Source of the DNA: Clostridium pasteurianum BC1
GTDB lineage: Bacteria > Bacillota > Clostridia > Clostridiales > Clostridiaceae
Direction of reading: 5' to 3'
Assembly: GCF_000389635.1 (NCBI RefSeq)
Contig: NC_021182.1
Span: forward strand, 496,001 to 560,000
Length of the DNA stretch: 64,000 bases
Of the stretch, positions 33,125 to 41,198 are shown one piece after another; positions within the stretch are counted from its first letter, which is position 1, and each line of letters starts with the position of its first letter. Position numbers and translations under genes: made by a program. The notes under the pieces were generated by a model that had not been told where the DNA came from, did not search any database, and worked only from the letters and a program-made list of their open reading frames with translations.

Positions 33125-33253
33125 TCAATGAATCTTATTCGGTGGAAAGTTGTATTTCCACTGAGTTTAGATGGATCATTCAGGGCTGCGCTTATGTTAT
33201 CTCTGCCTTTATAGGTGGAGTGCTGCAGCGGATAGTCATTGGATAAATATTTA
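33125..33253 (-). repeat. Family B dispersed repeat, divergent copy
   Basis: On the minus strand it starts TTTATCCAATGACTATCCGC followed by TGCAGCACTCCACC; a GATTCATT-type block near its far end is shared with the copy at 57915-57998. The inner part contains a small hairpin (GTGGAAA...TTTCCAC). The outer boundary is uncertain. Confidence 0.45.
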
Positions 33254-33403
33254 TTTGTTAGAAAGTCTGTATCAAAAGAGATTAAATATTTTTTGATACG
33301 GATTTTTTTCAGTTCTTATGAATTGTTAAATAAGTATATGGTAACTAAAAATTTAATTGATAAATGGGGTAAATAAAATTATATGTTTTAGGAAAAGTAC
33401 CTA

Positions 33404-33432
33404 TTGACAGAAGATATTTTTATAAATATAAT
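33404..33432 (+). promoter_or_regulatory. Consensus promoter of the TetR gene
   Basis: TTGACA (33404-33409) and TATAAT (33427-33432) are exactly 17 bases apart. AGTCAATGAGTAATTAGTCA follows immediately and may hold the operator (repeated TAGTCA). Confidence 0.8.
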
Positions 33433-33477
33433 GAGTATATAGTCAATGAGTAATTAGTCAGCAAAAGGAGTTAATTA

Positions 33478-34068
33478 GTGATGGCAGAAACAAAACGGCA
33501 GAAGCAAAAAGAATTAACTAGAAAACATCTGATAGAAACAGCAATGAGGCAATTCGGCGAGAATGGAATAATAACAACAAAAACAGCTGATATTGCAAAA
33601 GCCGCCAATGTGGCACATGGAACTGTATTTACACATTTTCCAACACAGGAAGAATTATTGATAGCTGTAGTTGAGGAATTTGGAATTAGAATCACACAGA
33701 GACTTCAGCAACTGATTGATATAAATATCAGCTTATTTGAAATTTTAGAGGCTCATATGACGGGATTAATTGAATTTGAAGCTTTTTATAGCAGATTAGT
33801 TATTGAAAGACGTTTGCTTCCTAAAGCTGTTAATAATACCTATATTATGATTCAATCTACAATTTCATTTCATATTGGTATAGCTGCTGAGAAAGAGATG
33901 AAACAAGGTACTATTCGTAAACTTCCTATACACATTCTTTATAATATGTGGATAGGATTGATACATTATTACATAACCAATGGAGATTTGTTTTCTCCTG
34001 ATGGTTCTGTTTTGAAAAAATACTCTAATGAATTATTACAGAATTATATGAGCTTGATCAAAAAATAA
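33478..34068 (+). CDS. TetR/AcrR family transcriptional regulator
   Basis: The 196-residue protein has a TetR DNA-binding domain (about residues 12-58, with FGENGIITTKTADIAKAANVAHGTVFTHF) and a helical ligand domain. A GTG start seven bases after AAAGGAG is used; an ATG one codon later is equally possible. The downstream neighbour is a zinc-ribbon protein gene, separated by a family A element. No transporter is adjacent, so targets are unknown. Confidence 0.85.
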   Translation: MMAETKRQKQKELTRKHLIETAMRQFGENGIITTKTADIAKAANVAHGTVFTHFPTQEELLIAVVEEFGIRITQRLQQLIDINISLFEILEAHMTGLIEFEAFYSRLVIERRLLPKAVNNTYIMIQSTISFHIGIAAEKEMKQGTIRKLPIHILYNMWIGLIHYYITNGDLFSPDGSVLKKYSNELLQNYMSLIKK

Positions 34069-34078
34069 AAAATATAAT

Positions 34079-34144
34079 GCATGTGAAAATAAATAGTAAG
34101 CCAAAGATGCGAGCATACTGTCTAGTTATTTATTTGAATATGCC
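34079..34144 (-). mobile_element. Family A MITE-like element, internally deleted copy
   Basis: 66 bp from GCATGTGAAAATAAATAGTA to the inverse of GGCATATTCAAATAAATA, with TAAT on both sides. It retains the ends and a short inner part (GCATACTGTCTAG) of the full element. Confidence 0.75.
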
Positions 34145-34160
34145 TAATGGGGGAATTAAA

Positions 34161-34403
34161 ATGAAACAATGTATTGCATGTGGAATACCTATGAAAAAGC
34201 CAGAAGATTTTGCTATGGGAGATACAGAAAAAGAATACTGTAAATACTGTTCTCGCCCAGATGGAACAATGCAATCTTATGATGAGAAACTAAAATCTCT
34301 AACTGGCTTTATACTGAAGACACAGGGATTAGATGAAAACACAGCAAAAGCTGCTGCAAAATCAATGATGTCCAAACTTCCAGCCTGGGAAAATATAGAC
34401 TAG
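34161..34403 (+). CDS. Putative zinc-ribbon protein
   Basis: The 80-residue protein starts MKQCIACGIPMKKPEDFA and has a second pair in EYCKYCSRPDGTM, so four Cys could bind one zinc. The C-terminal helices (AAAKSMMSKLPAWE) complete the known putative zinc-ribbon family. The real start is the ATG after GGGGGAATTAAA; the longer frame would run through the repeat element. The role is probably binding to another protein or nucleic acid. Confidence 0.75.
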   Translation: MKQCIACGIPMKKPEDFAMGDTEKEYCKYCSRPDGTMQSYDEKLKSLTGFILKTQGLDENTAKAAAKSMMSKLPAWENID

Positions 34404-34439
34404 CTATTTGTATAACTTTTAATTTTTTTATAGTATATA

Positions 34440-34560
34440 AGATGGAGATAAAAACACAGTTTCGGTTGGTAGTCCGAACCTATCCATATTTTGTAGATAG
34501 CAGTAACCTGCCCTCCTGGGGTTGTCCCTTCTTCAGGTTTTAATTAAACAGGAGGAAATA
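34440..34560 (+). promoter_or_regulatory. yjdF-type (azaaromatic) riboswitch candidate
   Basis: A compact structured leader lies directly upstream of a yjdF-like gene: TTCGG...CCGAA (near 34461-34478), CTATCC...GATAG, and AACCTG...CAGGTT. CCTCCTG (34512-34518) is the exact complement of CAGGAGG (34549-34555), the ribosome binding site, so the leader can hide it and control translation. yjdF genes are known to carry such a switch. Assignment rests on context and this pairing rather than on a scored alignment. Confidence 0.65.
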
Positions 34561-34564
34561 TAAA

Positions 34565-34824
34565 ATGAAAACTAATATCAAATTAACAGTATTTTTTGAA
34601 GAGGTATTTTGGGTAGGAATATTTGAAAGAGTTTATGAAGAAAAATTAAAAAGGAAACAAAACTTACACCTGTAGGAACGAAAGCTCAAATTGCTGTAAA
34701 GTTGCAGCATGAAATAAGCAAAGTAAAGAGAAAAAAGCTTCTAAGAGAAGATAAGGAACAAGAAGAAAAGAGAAAATTTCAATTAAAACAGCAAAAGAAA
34801 TTAATGAAGCATAAAGGACATTGA
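34565..34824 (+). pseudogene. yjdF: Decayed yjdF gene
   Basis: The N terminus MKTNIKLTVFFEEVFWVGIF matches YjdF but the frame stops after 36 codons. A second frame then gives TPVGTKAQIAVKLQHE and the lysine-rich C terminus ending LMKHKGH. The middle of the protein (roughly 50 residues) is missing and the two parts are out of frame, so a deletion destroyed the gene while the leader and ribosome binding site remained. Confidence 0.8.
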
Positions 34825-34932
34825 TTAAACAGCAATAAAAATACAGTATTGGTTGCTTTAAACTTGCCTTATGATGAGGATATTACTAGATTTAAGAGAT
34901 ATGATAATATTTTAAATCGTATCATAGCATAA
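34825..34932 (+). pseudogene. C-terminal remnant, possibly of a transposase
   Basis: The open frame directly after the yjdF remnant encodes VALNLPYDEDITRFKRYDNI and ends NRIIA-stop. The RYDxL ending recalls IS21-type IstA tails, but the match is weak. No start or upstream domain exists. Confidence 0.3.
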
Positions 34933-34949
34933 ATAGATACCAACTCTTT

Positions 34950-34979
34950 ACACCAGCTTTAAAAGCTGGTGTTATTTTT
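34950..34979 (+). terminator. Intrinsic terminator
   Basis: ACACCAGCTTT (34950-34960) pairs with AAGCTGGTGT (34963-34972), followed by TATTTTT. Confidence 0.8.
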
Positions 34980-35113
34980 GCGTTAAAACCAATTGAGGGA
35001 ATAACAATAAAATTAATTTGTAAATTTTAAATATCCAGCATAAGATAAGTTTTTAGAAATGACAGTTTTTTCATATAGCTATTTATATAAGTGTTTCAAA
35101 AGAAAAATAATCA

Positions 35114-35158
35114 TTGACACATATATAACATGTAGAATAATATATAACATGTAGAATA
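35114..35158 (+). promoter_or_regulatory. Promoter and tandem operators of the PadR-EFR1 operon
   Basis: TTGACA (35114-35119) is followed after 18 bases by TAATAT. ATATAACATGTAGAATA occurs twice in tandem (35123-35139, 35142-35158) with a 19-bp period, each with the palindrome ACATGT. This covers the promoter and suits autoregulation by PadR. Confidence 0.65.
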
Positions 35159-35183
35159 TAAATTATTTGGGAGGAATTAAATT

Positions 35184-35744
35184 ATGTCATTGCAATTTGC
35201 AATATTAGGATTATTAGAGTATAAATCAATGACTGGATATGATTTAAAGAAAATATTTGATGAGTCAATTAATAATTTTTGGGCTGCAAGTTTAAGTCAG
35301 ATATACAGAGAATTAGGTACGCTTGAAAACAAAAGTTATGTAGTTTCTGTTGTTCAACTACAGAGAGATAGACCAGATAAGAAAATATATAGCATCACTG
35401 AAACAGGTAAGGCTGCATTTAAAGAGTGGCTTGTAAATTTTCCGGAAAAAGTATCTAAAGAAACAAGGGATGAATTTACGTTAAGAATTTTTTTTGGATC
35501 AAATTTAAGCAAAAAAGACTTGATAAAACAGTTCCAACGTTTTAAAGACGAGAAATTAAAAAATTTAGAGGAAATAAAAAGCTTAAATGAAATCTCTGAA
35601 AAATACACTAAAGAAATGAAACTTTTTAATGATGAAGAGTTGTGCTGGAAATTTGTATTAAGAAGGGCAAATTTAACATTGGAAATGTTGATTTTTTGGG
35701 CAAATGAGTGTATAGAAAATTTAGAAAAACAAGGAGGTGAATGA
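35184..35744 (+). CDS. PadR family transcriptional regulator
   Basis: The 186-residue protein has the PadR winged helix (about residues 1-85, ILGLLEYKSMTGYDLKKIF and SQIYRELGTLENKSYV) and the longer C-terminal helical dimerisation domain of PadR subfamily 1. Its stop overlaps the region where the EFR1 protein starts, so the two genes are translationally coupled. Tandem ACATGT sites over the promoter suggest it represses its own operon. The ligand is unknown. Confidence 0.88.
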   Translation: MSLQFAILGLLEYKSMTGYDLKKIFDESINNFWAASLSQIYRELGTLENKSYVVSVVQLQRDRPDKKIYSITETGKAAFKEWLVNFPEKVSKETRDEFTLRIFFGSNLSKKDLIKQFQRFKDEKLKNLEEIKSLNEISEKYTKEMKLFNDEELCWKFVLRRANLTLEMLIFWANECIENLEKQGGE

Positions 35745-35746
35745 TA

Positions 35747-36571
35747 ATGAACACAACCATGTATTATTTTTCAGGTACGGGAAATTCATTAAAAGTTGCA
35801 AAAGATATATCTGAAAAACTTGGAGATGCTGATATTGTATCTATTCCCAGGATTATAAATGAAGAAGTAAATTTATCATCTGATTGCATAGGATTTGTAT
35901 TTCCTGTGTATGTTTATGGGTTGCCATTAATTGTGTCAAGTTTCATTAAAAGATTAATGATAATAGACAAAAACAAATACTTTTTTGCTGTTGCAACTTG
36001 CAAGGCTGAAAAGGGAGGAGCTATATTACAGGTAGCAAATGAGCTTAAAGATAAAGGAGCTAGATTATCAGCGGGCTTCAGCGTAAATATGCCAGGTAAT
36101 TTCATTTATTCTTATGAAGCTGATTCAATTGATATACAGGAAGAAAAATTTAGGTTGTGGAAAGAGAAATTGGATGAAATGGTTTCAGTAGTAAGAAATA
36201 AAGAAAATAAAATTGAGCAACTAACTCTTGTGAAAAGAATTTTTCAATTGACAATTATTTATCCAATGGTATCTCGCTTGTTTAATAAATGGGATAAAAG
36301 GTTTTGGACTGACAATAACTGCAATGGGTGTGGAATATGTCAAAGGATATGTCCTGTAATGAATATTGTCATAAAGAATAAAAAACCAGCTTGGTTACAT
36401 AAGTGTGAGCAATGTTTTGCATGTTTGAATTGGTGTCCAAGGGTATCAATCCAGTACACTGAAAAAACTATTGGAAAGAACCGGTATCATAATCCTTTTG
36501 TTCAACTAAAGGATATATTGACTGAAGGAAAATTGTGTGATTTTAGGAAGGATGAGTGCCATTATGATTAA
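35747..36571 (+). CDS. EFR1-type flavodoxin-ferredoxin fusion protein
   Basis: The protein has an N-terminal flavodoxin-like domain (TTMYYFSGTGNSLKVAKDI as FMN loop, residues 1-165) and two C-terminal [4Fe-4S] motifs (CNGCGICQRICPVMNI and CEQCFACLNWCPRVSI). It should shuttle electrons between FMN and Fe-S clusters. The ATG at 35747 is used because GGAGG lies nine bases upstream; the ATG at 35741 is too close. It is followed by an overlapping membrane-protein gene, so the operon encodes a regulated redox module with unknown partner. Confidence 0.87.
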   Translation: MNTTMYYFSGTGNSLKVAKDISEKLGDADIVSIPRIINEEVNLSSDCIGFVFPVYVYGLPLIVSSFIKRLMIIDKNKYFFAVATCKAEKGGAILQVANELKDKGARLSAGFSVNMPGNFIYSYEADSIDIQEEKFRLWKEKLDEMVSVVRNKENKIEQLTLVKRIFQLTIIYPMVSRLFNKWDKRFWTDNNCNGCGICQRICPVMNIVIKNKKPAWLHKCEQCFACLNWCPRVSIQYTEKTIGKNRYHNPFVQLKDILTEGKLCDFRKDECHYD

Positions 36572-37113
36572 TTTCAAGAAACTGCAAATAAGGATACAAA
36601 ATCTTGCTACAATAAAATATATTATTATTTCTACAGCAATTCTTTTATTCTTTGTCTATCTAAACAGTGGAAGAACAGGTTATTTGGATATGAAATTTAG
36701 TTATAGTCCTGAAAAAGCGTACCAAATTATAAGTGATTTAGGAAATTTGGGTAGACAGTCTTACATAAGTTTTCTCATTTTGGATTTTGGAATTATTATT
36801 TTTTTTGGCCATTACGCAGTTATTAATAATAGTTTGTCTTTTAAAAAAGCTTGCAATGAAAAGTAAATGTACATTTTTATATTTATCACCCTTAATAAGG
36901 GGAATTTTCGATATCTTAGAAAACTTTTCAATCATCATAATTCTTTTGAATTATCCTAAAAGAATTTTTGGAATTGCAATGACAGCCAGCATAATGACAA
37001 AATTAAAATGGATTTCTATGATTATAACTATGGCTGTTATCATCATATTAACAGTTATGCTAATATGGAAGAATGTTAAAATAAAAGAGCATATTGTTAA
37101 GAGTCTTAAATAG
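36564..37113 (+). pseudogene. Four-helix membrane protein gene broken by a frameshift
   Basis: The first frame (MINFKKLQ..., start overlapping the EFR1 stop) gives two membrane helices and runs to a stop at about 36866. The second frame, overlapping it, continues with LLKKLAMKSKCTFLYLSPLI and two more helices to 37113. The frames meet at TTTTAAAAAAGC; one A fewer would join them into a protein of about 180 residues. Either a recent mutation or a sequence error in the A-run. Family unknown. Confidence 0.65.
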
Positions 37114-37157
37114 TCATTATTGATGATTATATAAATAAATTAAAGGGAGTGAAATAA

Positions 37158-37790
37158 GTGAAAATAACTGATGACGTTTATAGGCTAGAATCAACGAAAG
37201 GGGCATATTCCTATGTTATTTTTGGCGCAGAAATCATATTGATAGACACAGGCTTGCCGGGAAGATGGAAAAGTATAAAAAAAGAATTAACATCAATAGG
37301 AGTTAAACTTAAACAAGTGAAACACATCTTACTAACACATCATGATATTGATCATATTGGTAATGCTGCCATTCTTCAAGAACTGACAGGATCGGATGTT
37401 TGGGCATCTGAAGAAGACATTCCGGTAATTTATGGTGATGTTGAACGTTATGGATTTAAAAAATACTTGAAGTATATTTTTCACATAAAAAAACCAAAGG
37501 ATATAAAATCATTTACAACTGGTCAAGTGGTTAATGGTATCGAGGTTATACTAACCCCAGGACATACACCAGGACATTTATGTTTCATTTATAATGACGT
37601 CCTTTTTATCGGTGATTTGTTAGAAAACAAGAATGGTAACTTGAGACCTTACCCTAAAGCATGGAATTGGAATAATTCAATCATGATGCAATCGATAAAT
37701 AAAATTTGTCAAATTCCTTTCAAATGGGCATGTCCAGCACATGGAGAACCTATTGAACGTGGTAATTTATTGAATAAGCTAAATATATAA
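37158..37790 (+). CDS. Metallo-beta-lactamase fold hydrolase
   Basis: The 210-residue protein has the metal-binding HxHxDH motif (LLTHHDIDHIGN), a second His in LTPGHTPGHLCF, the Asp in FIGDLLENK and the last His in CPAHGEPIERG, so the binuclear site is complete. It starts at GTG behind AAGGGAGTG. The substrate of such small MBL proteins cannot be told from sequence; it may belong to the preceding operon (44 bases downstream). Confidence 0.85.
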   Translation: MKITDDVYRLESTKGAYSYVIFGAEIILIDTGLPGRWKSIKKELTSIGVKLKQVKHILLTHHDIDHIGNAAILQELTGSDVWASEEDIPVIYGDVERYGFKKYLKYIFHIKKPKDIKSFTTGQVVNGIEVILTPGHTPGHLCFIYNDVLFIGDLLENKNGNLRPYPKAWNWNNSIMMQSINKICQIPFKWACPAHGEPIERGNLLNKLNI

Positions 37791-37805
37791 CATATTTATT
37801 AGTTA

Positions 37806-37943
37806 ATGATTTTTATTGAGGTGGATTATGTGGTTAAGTCAGGCAAGCTGGAACATACCGAATGTATTATGTGTGGAGAGTGTGTGAATGCTTGTAAGTC
37901 AAAAGCGATTCAATTCACATTTTGTAGATATAAAAAAGATTAA
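37806..37943 (+). pseudogene. Remnant of a 4Fe-4S binding protein
   Basis: The frame from ATG 37806 gives 45 residues with one cluster motif, CIMCGECVNACKSKAIQF. There is no good ribosome binding site, and the preceding VDYVVKSGKLEHTE resembles the end of the membrane part of NapH-like proteins. It appears to be the tail of a longer lost gene. Confidence 0.5.
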
Positions 37944-37946
37944 AAC

Positions 37947-38070
37947 ATTTATCCGATGACTAGCTGCTGTAATACTCCACATCATGACATGGGAAAGAGT
38001 TTCTGGAATATAATGGGGTGGAAAAAGCGCTCGGATTTCTTAGTCTATTCTATGGAGACTTAAATAAATT
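37947..38070 (+). repeat. Family B dispersed repeat, divergent copy
   Basis: It starts TTTATCCGATGACTAGCTGC and TGTAATACTCC, four bases after the Fe-S remnant's stop. The inner part is unlike copies 1 and 2. The right boundary is uncertain. Confidence 0.5.
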
Positions 38071-38169
38071 TATATTACAGTTTAATATTTTGTATCTGTC
38101 AGCGTGAAGTTCTAGAGAAAGTATAGGTTAAGAAAATGCTTTTATAAGAAATTAAAAGAGGTGAATAAA

Positions 38170-38781
38170 TTGAAGTTGATTTTAGAATCTAACAATATGA
38201 AAGATTATTTACAAAATACATCCGTAATAGACTTTAATAATGATAATGTTAAACAATTGGCAGAAAAGCTTAAAGAAGGTACTAAATCAAAATTAGAACT
38301 ATCAAAAAAAGTATACGAATACGTTAGAGATAATATTTCACATTCTTTTGATATTAATGGAAGCGTAGTTACCTGCAAAGCATCAGAGGTTTTACAAGAG
38401 AAGCAGGGAATATGTTTTGCTAAGGCTCATTTACTGGCAGCACTTTTACGTTATTTAGACATCCCAACTGGATTTTGCTATCAAAAACTTATTTTAGACG
38501 ATGAGATAGAACCTTACTTAATTTTACATGGTTTAAATGCTGTATATATAGAAGAGTTAAAAAGATGGATAAGAATTGATTCAAGAGGAAATAAGAAAGG
38601 TGTCAATGCACAGTTTTCTGTGAAAGACGAGAAATTAGCATTTCCTGTTAGAAGTGAATTAGGTGAAATGGACATACCAATAATTTTTGTAAAACCAGAC
38701 GATAATGTTATAAAGGCCTTGAATTCATGTGATACTATTGGAGAGCTTTTTCATACTCTTCCTAAAGAATTGGCAAAATAA
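38170..38781 (+). CDS. Transglutaminase-like domain protein
   Basis: The product of about 203 residues has the transglutaminase-like Cys-His-Asp arrangement: KQGICFAKAHLLAALLRYLDIPTGF (Cys), LHGLNAVYIEELKRWIRIDSRG (His and Asp). Bacterial members act as proteases or cross-linking-like enzymes; this one has no signal peptide and should be cytoplasmic. The TTG at 38170 is preferred because GAGGTG precedes it by six bases; GTG at 38161 is within that site. Confidence 0.85.
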   Translation: MKLILESNNMKDYLQNTSVIDFNNDNVKQLAEKLKEGTKSKLELSKKVYEYVRDNISHSFDINGSVVTCKASEVLQEKQGICFAKAHLLAALLRYLDIPTGFCYQKLILDDEIEPYLILHGLNAVYIEELKRWIRIDSRGNKKGVNAQFSVKDEKLAFPVRSELGEMDIPIIFVKPDDNVIKALNSCDTIGELFHTLPKELAK

Positions 38782-38824
38782 ATTTAAAAGTATAATGTAG
38801 TCAAGTAGATACTAAAAAGTGCTT

Positions 38825-38853
38825 AAAATAAGTGAAGTACTGGTACTTATTTT
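38825..38853 (+). terminator. Hairpin after the transglutaminase-like gene
   Basis: AAAATAAGT (38825-38833) pairs with ACTTATTTT (38845-38853), a likely intrinsic terminator. Confidence 0.6.
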
Positions 38854-38916
38854 GGAAACAGTAAATGCATTAATGGTTCCGAATTTTAGTTTTATAGTTG
38901 TCCAATAATAGATAGA

Positions 38917-38942
38917 TCCTAGAGTAGTTTTCTACTCTAGGA
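38917..38942 (-). terminator. Terminator of the spore protein gene
   Basis: TCCTAGAGTAG (38917-38927) pairs perfectly with CTACTCTAGGA (38932-38942), eight bases beyond the sspH stop codon on the minus strand. Confidence 0.7.
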
Positions 38943-38949
38943 CAATTAA

Positions 38950-39126
38950 TTACCCTTCATTTAATTCAGTGACATCTACTGTAAAATGCTTATCTGTCTT
39001 TAAATCTTTGACTTGAACTTCATTAGTTTCTTTATTGATATTTTCTATCCAAACTGGACAACCTTTATGCTTTACATCAATTACACCCAATGATTCAACT
39101 ATTTCGGCAGCTTTTTTTATATCCAT
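38950..39126 (-). CDS. sspH: Small acid-soluble spore protein, H type
   Basis: The 58-residue protein MDIKKAAEIVESLGVIDVKH with CPVWIENINKE and DLKTDKHFTVDVTEL matches the SspH family. It is made in the forespore and coats or protects spore components. The start follows AAAGGAGAAAAA. Expression would normally depend on the forespore sigma factor SigG; no confident SigG promoter could be picked out. It is good evidence that the host forms spores. Confidence 0.9.
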   Translation of the reverse strand: MDIKKAAEIVESLGVIDVKHKGCPVWIENINKETNEVQVKDLKTDKHFTVDVTELNEG

Positions 39127-39479
39127 GTATTTTTCTCCTTTTTCGTAGTGTTAATATATATCTTCTCCCTTAAACATAAAAAAATGCTTGAAACTAATAA
39201 ATTTAACGTTGGATAATTGAATAATAAGATATTTTTGTGCTGCAATTCAAAGTTTTACAGTATTATTTCACAGCAATTTTATTAAGTTAAACTATGTATT
39301 AAGAATCCTGTATATATTAAATATATGTTTTCATTAATATGTACAAACATAAAATAATGGGTTATACTGACAATTGTTATGTATTATTAGATGATGAAGG
39401 TAAGCCGATAGTTACTAAAGTTTATGAATAATATGTGGTGAATTGACATTTAATTACATTTAAAATAAGGAGAATATAC
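39127..39479. other. Intergenic stretch with one doubtful small ORF
   Basis: A 30-codon frame at 39339-39431 on the plus strand (MYKHKIMGYTDNCYVLLDDE...) has coding-like composition but no ribosome binding site, so it is probably a gene tail. Nothing else is recognised. Confidence 0.35.
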
Positions 39480-39842
39480 ATGCAATACCAGTGGATTGAT
39501 AAATATTGTCTTTCAAAAAAAGCAGCAGAAAAAGATTATCAGATAGAATGGGAAGCAACAAGATACTTCGTAGGCGGGAAAATATTTGCTATGGTAGGTG
39601 GAGACAAGTATAAAAAATCTATTATAACATTAAAATGTGAGCCTATATTCGGGCAATTTTTGAGAGATGAAAATAAGAATATTGTGCCAGGATATCACAT
39701 GAATAAAAAACATTGGAATTCAGTGTATTTAGAGGACGATGTTCCTGATAATCTTCTAAAACAAATGATAGATATGTCCTATAAATTGGTATTAAACTCT
39801 TTGAGTAAAAAAGTGCAGGAGGAAATTTCAAAGGAAATTTAG
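39480..39842 (+). CDS. MmcQ/YjbR family protein
   Basis: The 120-residue protein shows the YjbR pattern: a leading WIDKYCLSKKAAEKDYQIEW, KIFAMVG, LKCEPIFGQFLR, PGYHMNKKHWNSVYL and a final basic helix. The fold resembles DNA-binding CyaY-like domains and the function is not established. It has its own AAGGAG site and terminator. Confidence 0.85.
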   Translation: MQYQWIDKYCLSKKAAEKDYQIEWEATRYFVGGKIFAMVGGDKYKKSIITLKCEPIFGQFLRDENKNIVPGYHMNKKHWNSVYLEDDVPDNLLKQMIDMSYKLVLNSLSKKVQEEISKEI

Positions 39843-39910
39843 TTCATAAAACAGATGATATTCATAGCTAAGAGGTATGTAGAAATCATAAAAAATGAAT
39901 AATTTCTAAA

Positions 39911-39950
39911 AAATACCGTAGTATTCAATAAAATGAATTTTACGGTATTT
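39911..39950. terminator. Intrinsic terminator
   Basis: AAATACCGTA (39911-39920) pairs with TACGGTATTT (39941-39950); an inner ATTCA/TGAAT extends the stem. Confidence 0.75.
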
Positions 39951-40071
39951 CTGCATTACACTTCTTCAAAATTACTACAATCTAAATAATAATAATTTCA
40001 TTTACTTTTTTCATGTTTATAATTTTTATAGTATTAATTTACTCTAAAACAATATAATGCTATAATAAATT

Positions 40072-40130
40072 ATGCATAATTATAAATAAATATAAATATT
40101 TATGCAATATAAATATTTATGAGTAGAGAA
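40072..40130 (+). promoter_or_regulatory. Possible ArgR box region upstream of argC
   Basis: TATGCATAATTATAAATA is followed by two copies of ATAAATATTTATG (near 40091 and 40109), partly symmetric AT-rich motifs like ARG boxes. This position next to an arginine gene makes ArgR control plausible, but AT-rich DNA gives such matches easily. Confidence 0.4.
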
Positions 40131-40139
40131 GGTGAAAGT

Positions 40140-41081
40140 ATGTACAATATATTTGTAGATGGCCAACATGGAACAACTGGTTTGAAAATCCATGAATACT
40201 TATTAAAACATCCAGGTGTTAAATTGTTAAATATCGATTATGAAATGAGAAGAGATGTTAAAGTTAGAAGAGAATACATTAACAATGCAGATATTGTTTT
40301 TTTGTGTCTTCCGGATAGTGCTGCAAGAGAAGCTGTAGCACTAGTAGAGAATAATCATACAAAAATTATTGATGCTAGTACTGCACATAGGACAAAGGAT
40401 GAATGGGCTTATGGAATACCAGAGCTTTGTCCAAAACAAAGAGATAAAATAAAAAGTTCTAATCGTGTTACTGTTCCTGGTTGTCATGCTACCGCTTCAA
40501 TAATTGCACTTGCACCTTTAGTAAAAGGTGGAATTGTACCATCAGATTATCCGGTATCCATTTTCTCAGTTTCAGGTTATAGCGGTGGTGGAAAAGAAAT
40601 GATTGCAGAATATGAGAATAATAAAGATGAATATTTAAAGATACCAAGGCAGTATGCATTAGGACTTAACCATAAACATCTATCAGAAATAAAAAAGTAT
40701 TCAGGACTTACCTATGAGCCTATTTTTATGCCTGTAGTTAGCAATTATTATAATGGCCTTGCTGTAAGTATACCATTGTATACTAATAGATTATTAAAGT
40801 ACAGAACAGCAAAAGATATATGTGATTTTTTAACGGAGTATTATGTAGGAGAAAAATTTATTCAGGTCATACCTTTTGAAGATGAAAGCTTATTGATAGA
40901 CGGGAGATTTAATATAACAGGTTGTAACAATACAAATATGGCTGAGATTTTTGTATTTGGGAACAAAGATAGAATTATGCTGATGACAAGGCTGGACAAT
41001 TTAGGGAAAGGAGCATCTGGCGCAGCTGTTCAAAATATGAACATTATGCTGGGTATTAATGAGGAAACGGGTTTAGTGTAA
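40140..41081 (+). CDS. argC: N-acetyl-gamma-glutamyl-phosphate reductase (type 2)
   Basis: ArgC reduces N-acetylglutamyl phosphate with NADPH in arginine synthesis. The 313-residue protein has the short type 2 layout: N-terminal VDGQHGTTGLKIHEYL (nucleotide binding), catalytic Cys in VTVPGCHATASIIAL, and SGYSGGGKEMI. The ATG at 40140 is chosen because GAAGGTGAAAG precedes it; a frame ATG at 40119 lacks a site. No other arg genes are present, so this is an isolated copy. Confidence 0.9.
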   Translation: MYNIFVDGQHGTTGLKIHEYLLKHPGVKLLNIDYEMRRDVKVRREYINNADIVFLCLPDSAAREAVALVENNHTKIIDASTAHRTKDEWAYGIPELCPKQRDKIKSSNRVTVPGCHATASIIALAPLVKGGIVPSDYPVSIFSVSGYSGGGKEMIAEYENNKDEYLKIPRQYALGLNHKHLSEIKKYSGLTYEPIFMPVVSNYYNGLAVSIPLYTNRLLKYRTAKDICDFLTEYYVGEKFIQVIPFEDESLLIDGRFNITGCNNTNMAEIFVFGNKDRIMLMTRLDNLGKGASGAAVQNMNIMLGINEETGLV

Positions 41082-41123
41082 GAGAATTAATAATTTCACT
41101 AAACAAAGAAAGGAATATTATAA

Positions 41124-41198
41124 ATGTTAAATTATATTTTGCCGATCTTACTTATTATTATGTCAAATGTTTTTTATCCGATGTGCTATAATATGTAG
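41124..41198 (+). pseudogene. N-terminal stub of a small transporter gene
   Basis: An ATG after AAAGGAATATTATAA begins MLNYILPILLIIMSNVFYPM and stops after 24 codons. It looks like the first helix of an EamA/SMR-type transporter. The truncation point reads TTTATCCGATG, the same as the start of family B repeats, followed by a degenerate TGCTATAATA, so insertion of such an element may have cut the gene. Confidence 0.4.

Noticed and set aside
34077-34160. Upstream extension of the zinc-ribbon protein
   Set aside because: These codons come from the family A element; the ATG at 34161 with its own site is the better start.
36840-36870. Programmed frameshift in the membrane protein gene
   Set aside because: The needed shift is +1 after an A6 run; a -1 slip at this run leads to an early stop, and no stimulatory structure is evident, so mutation or sequence error is more likely.
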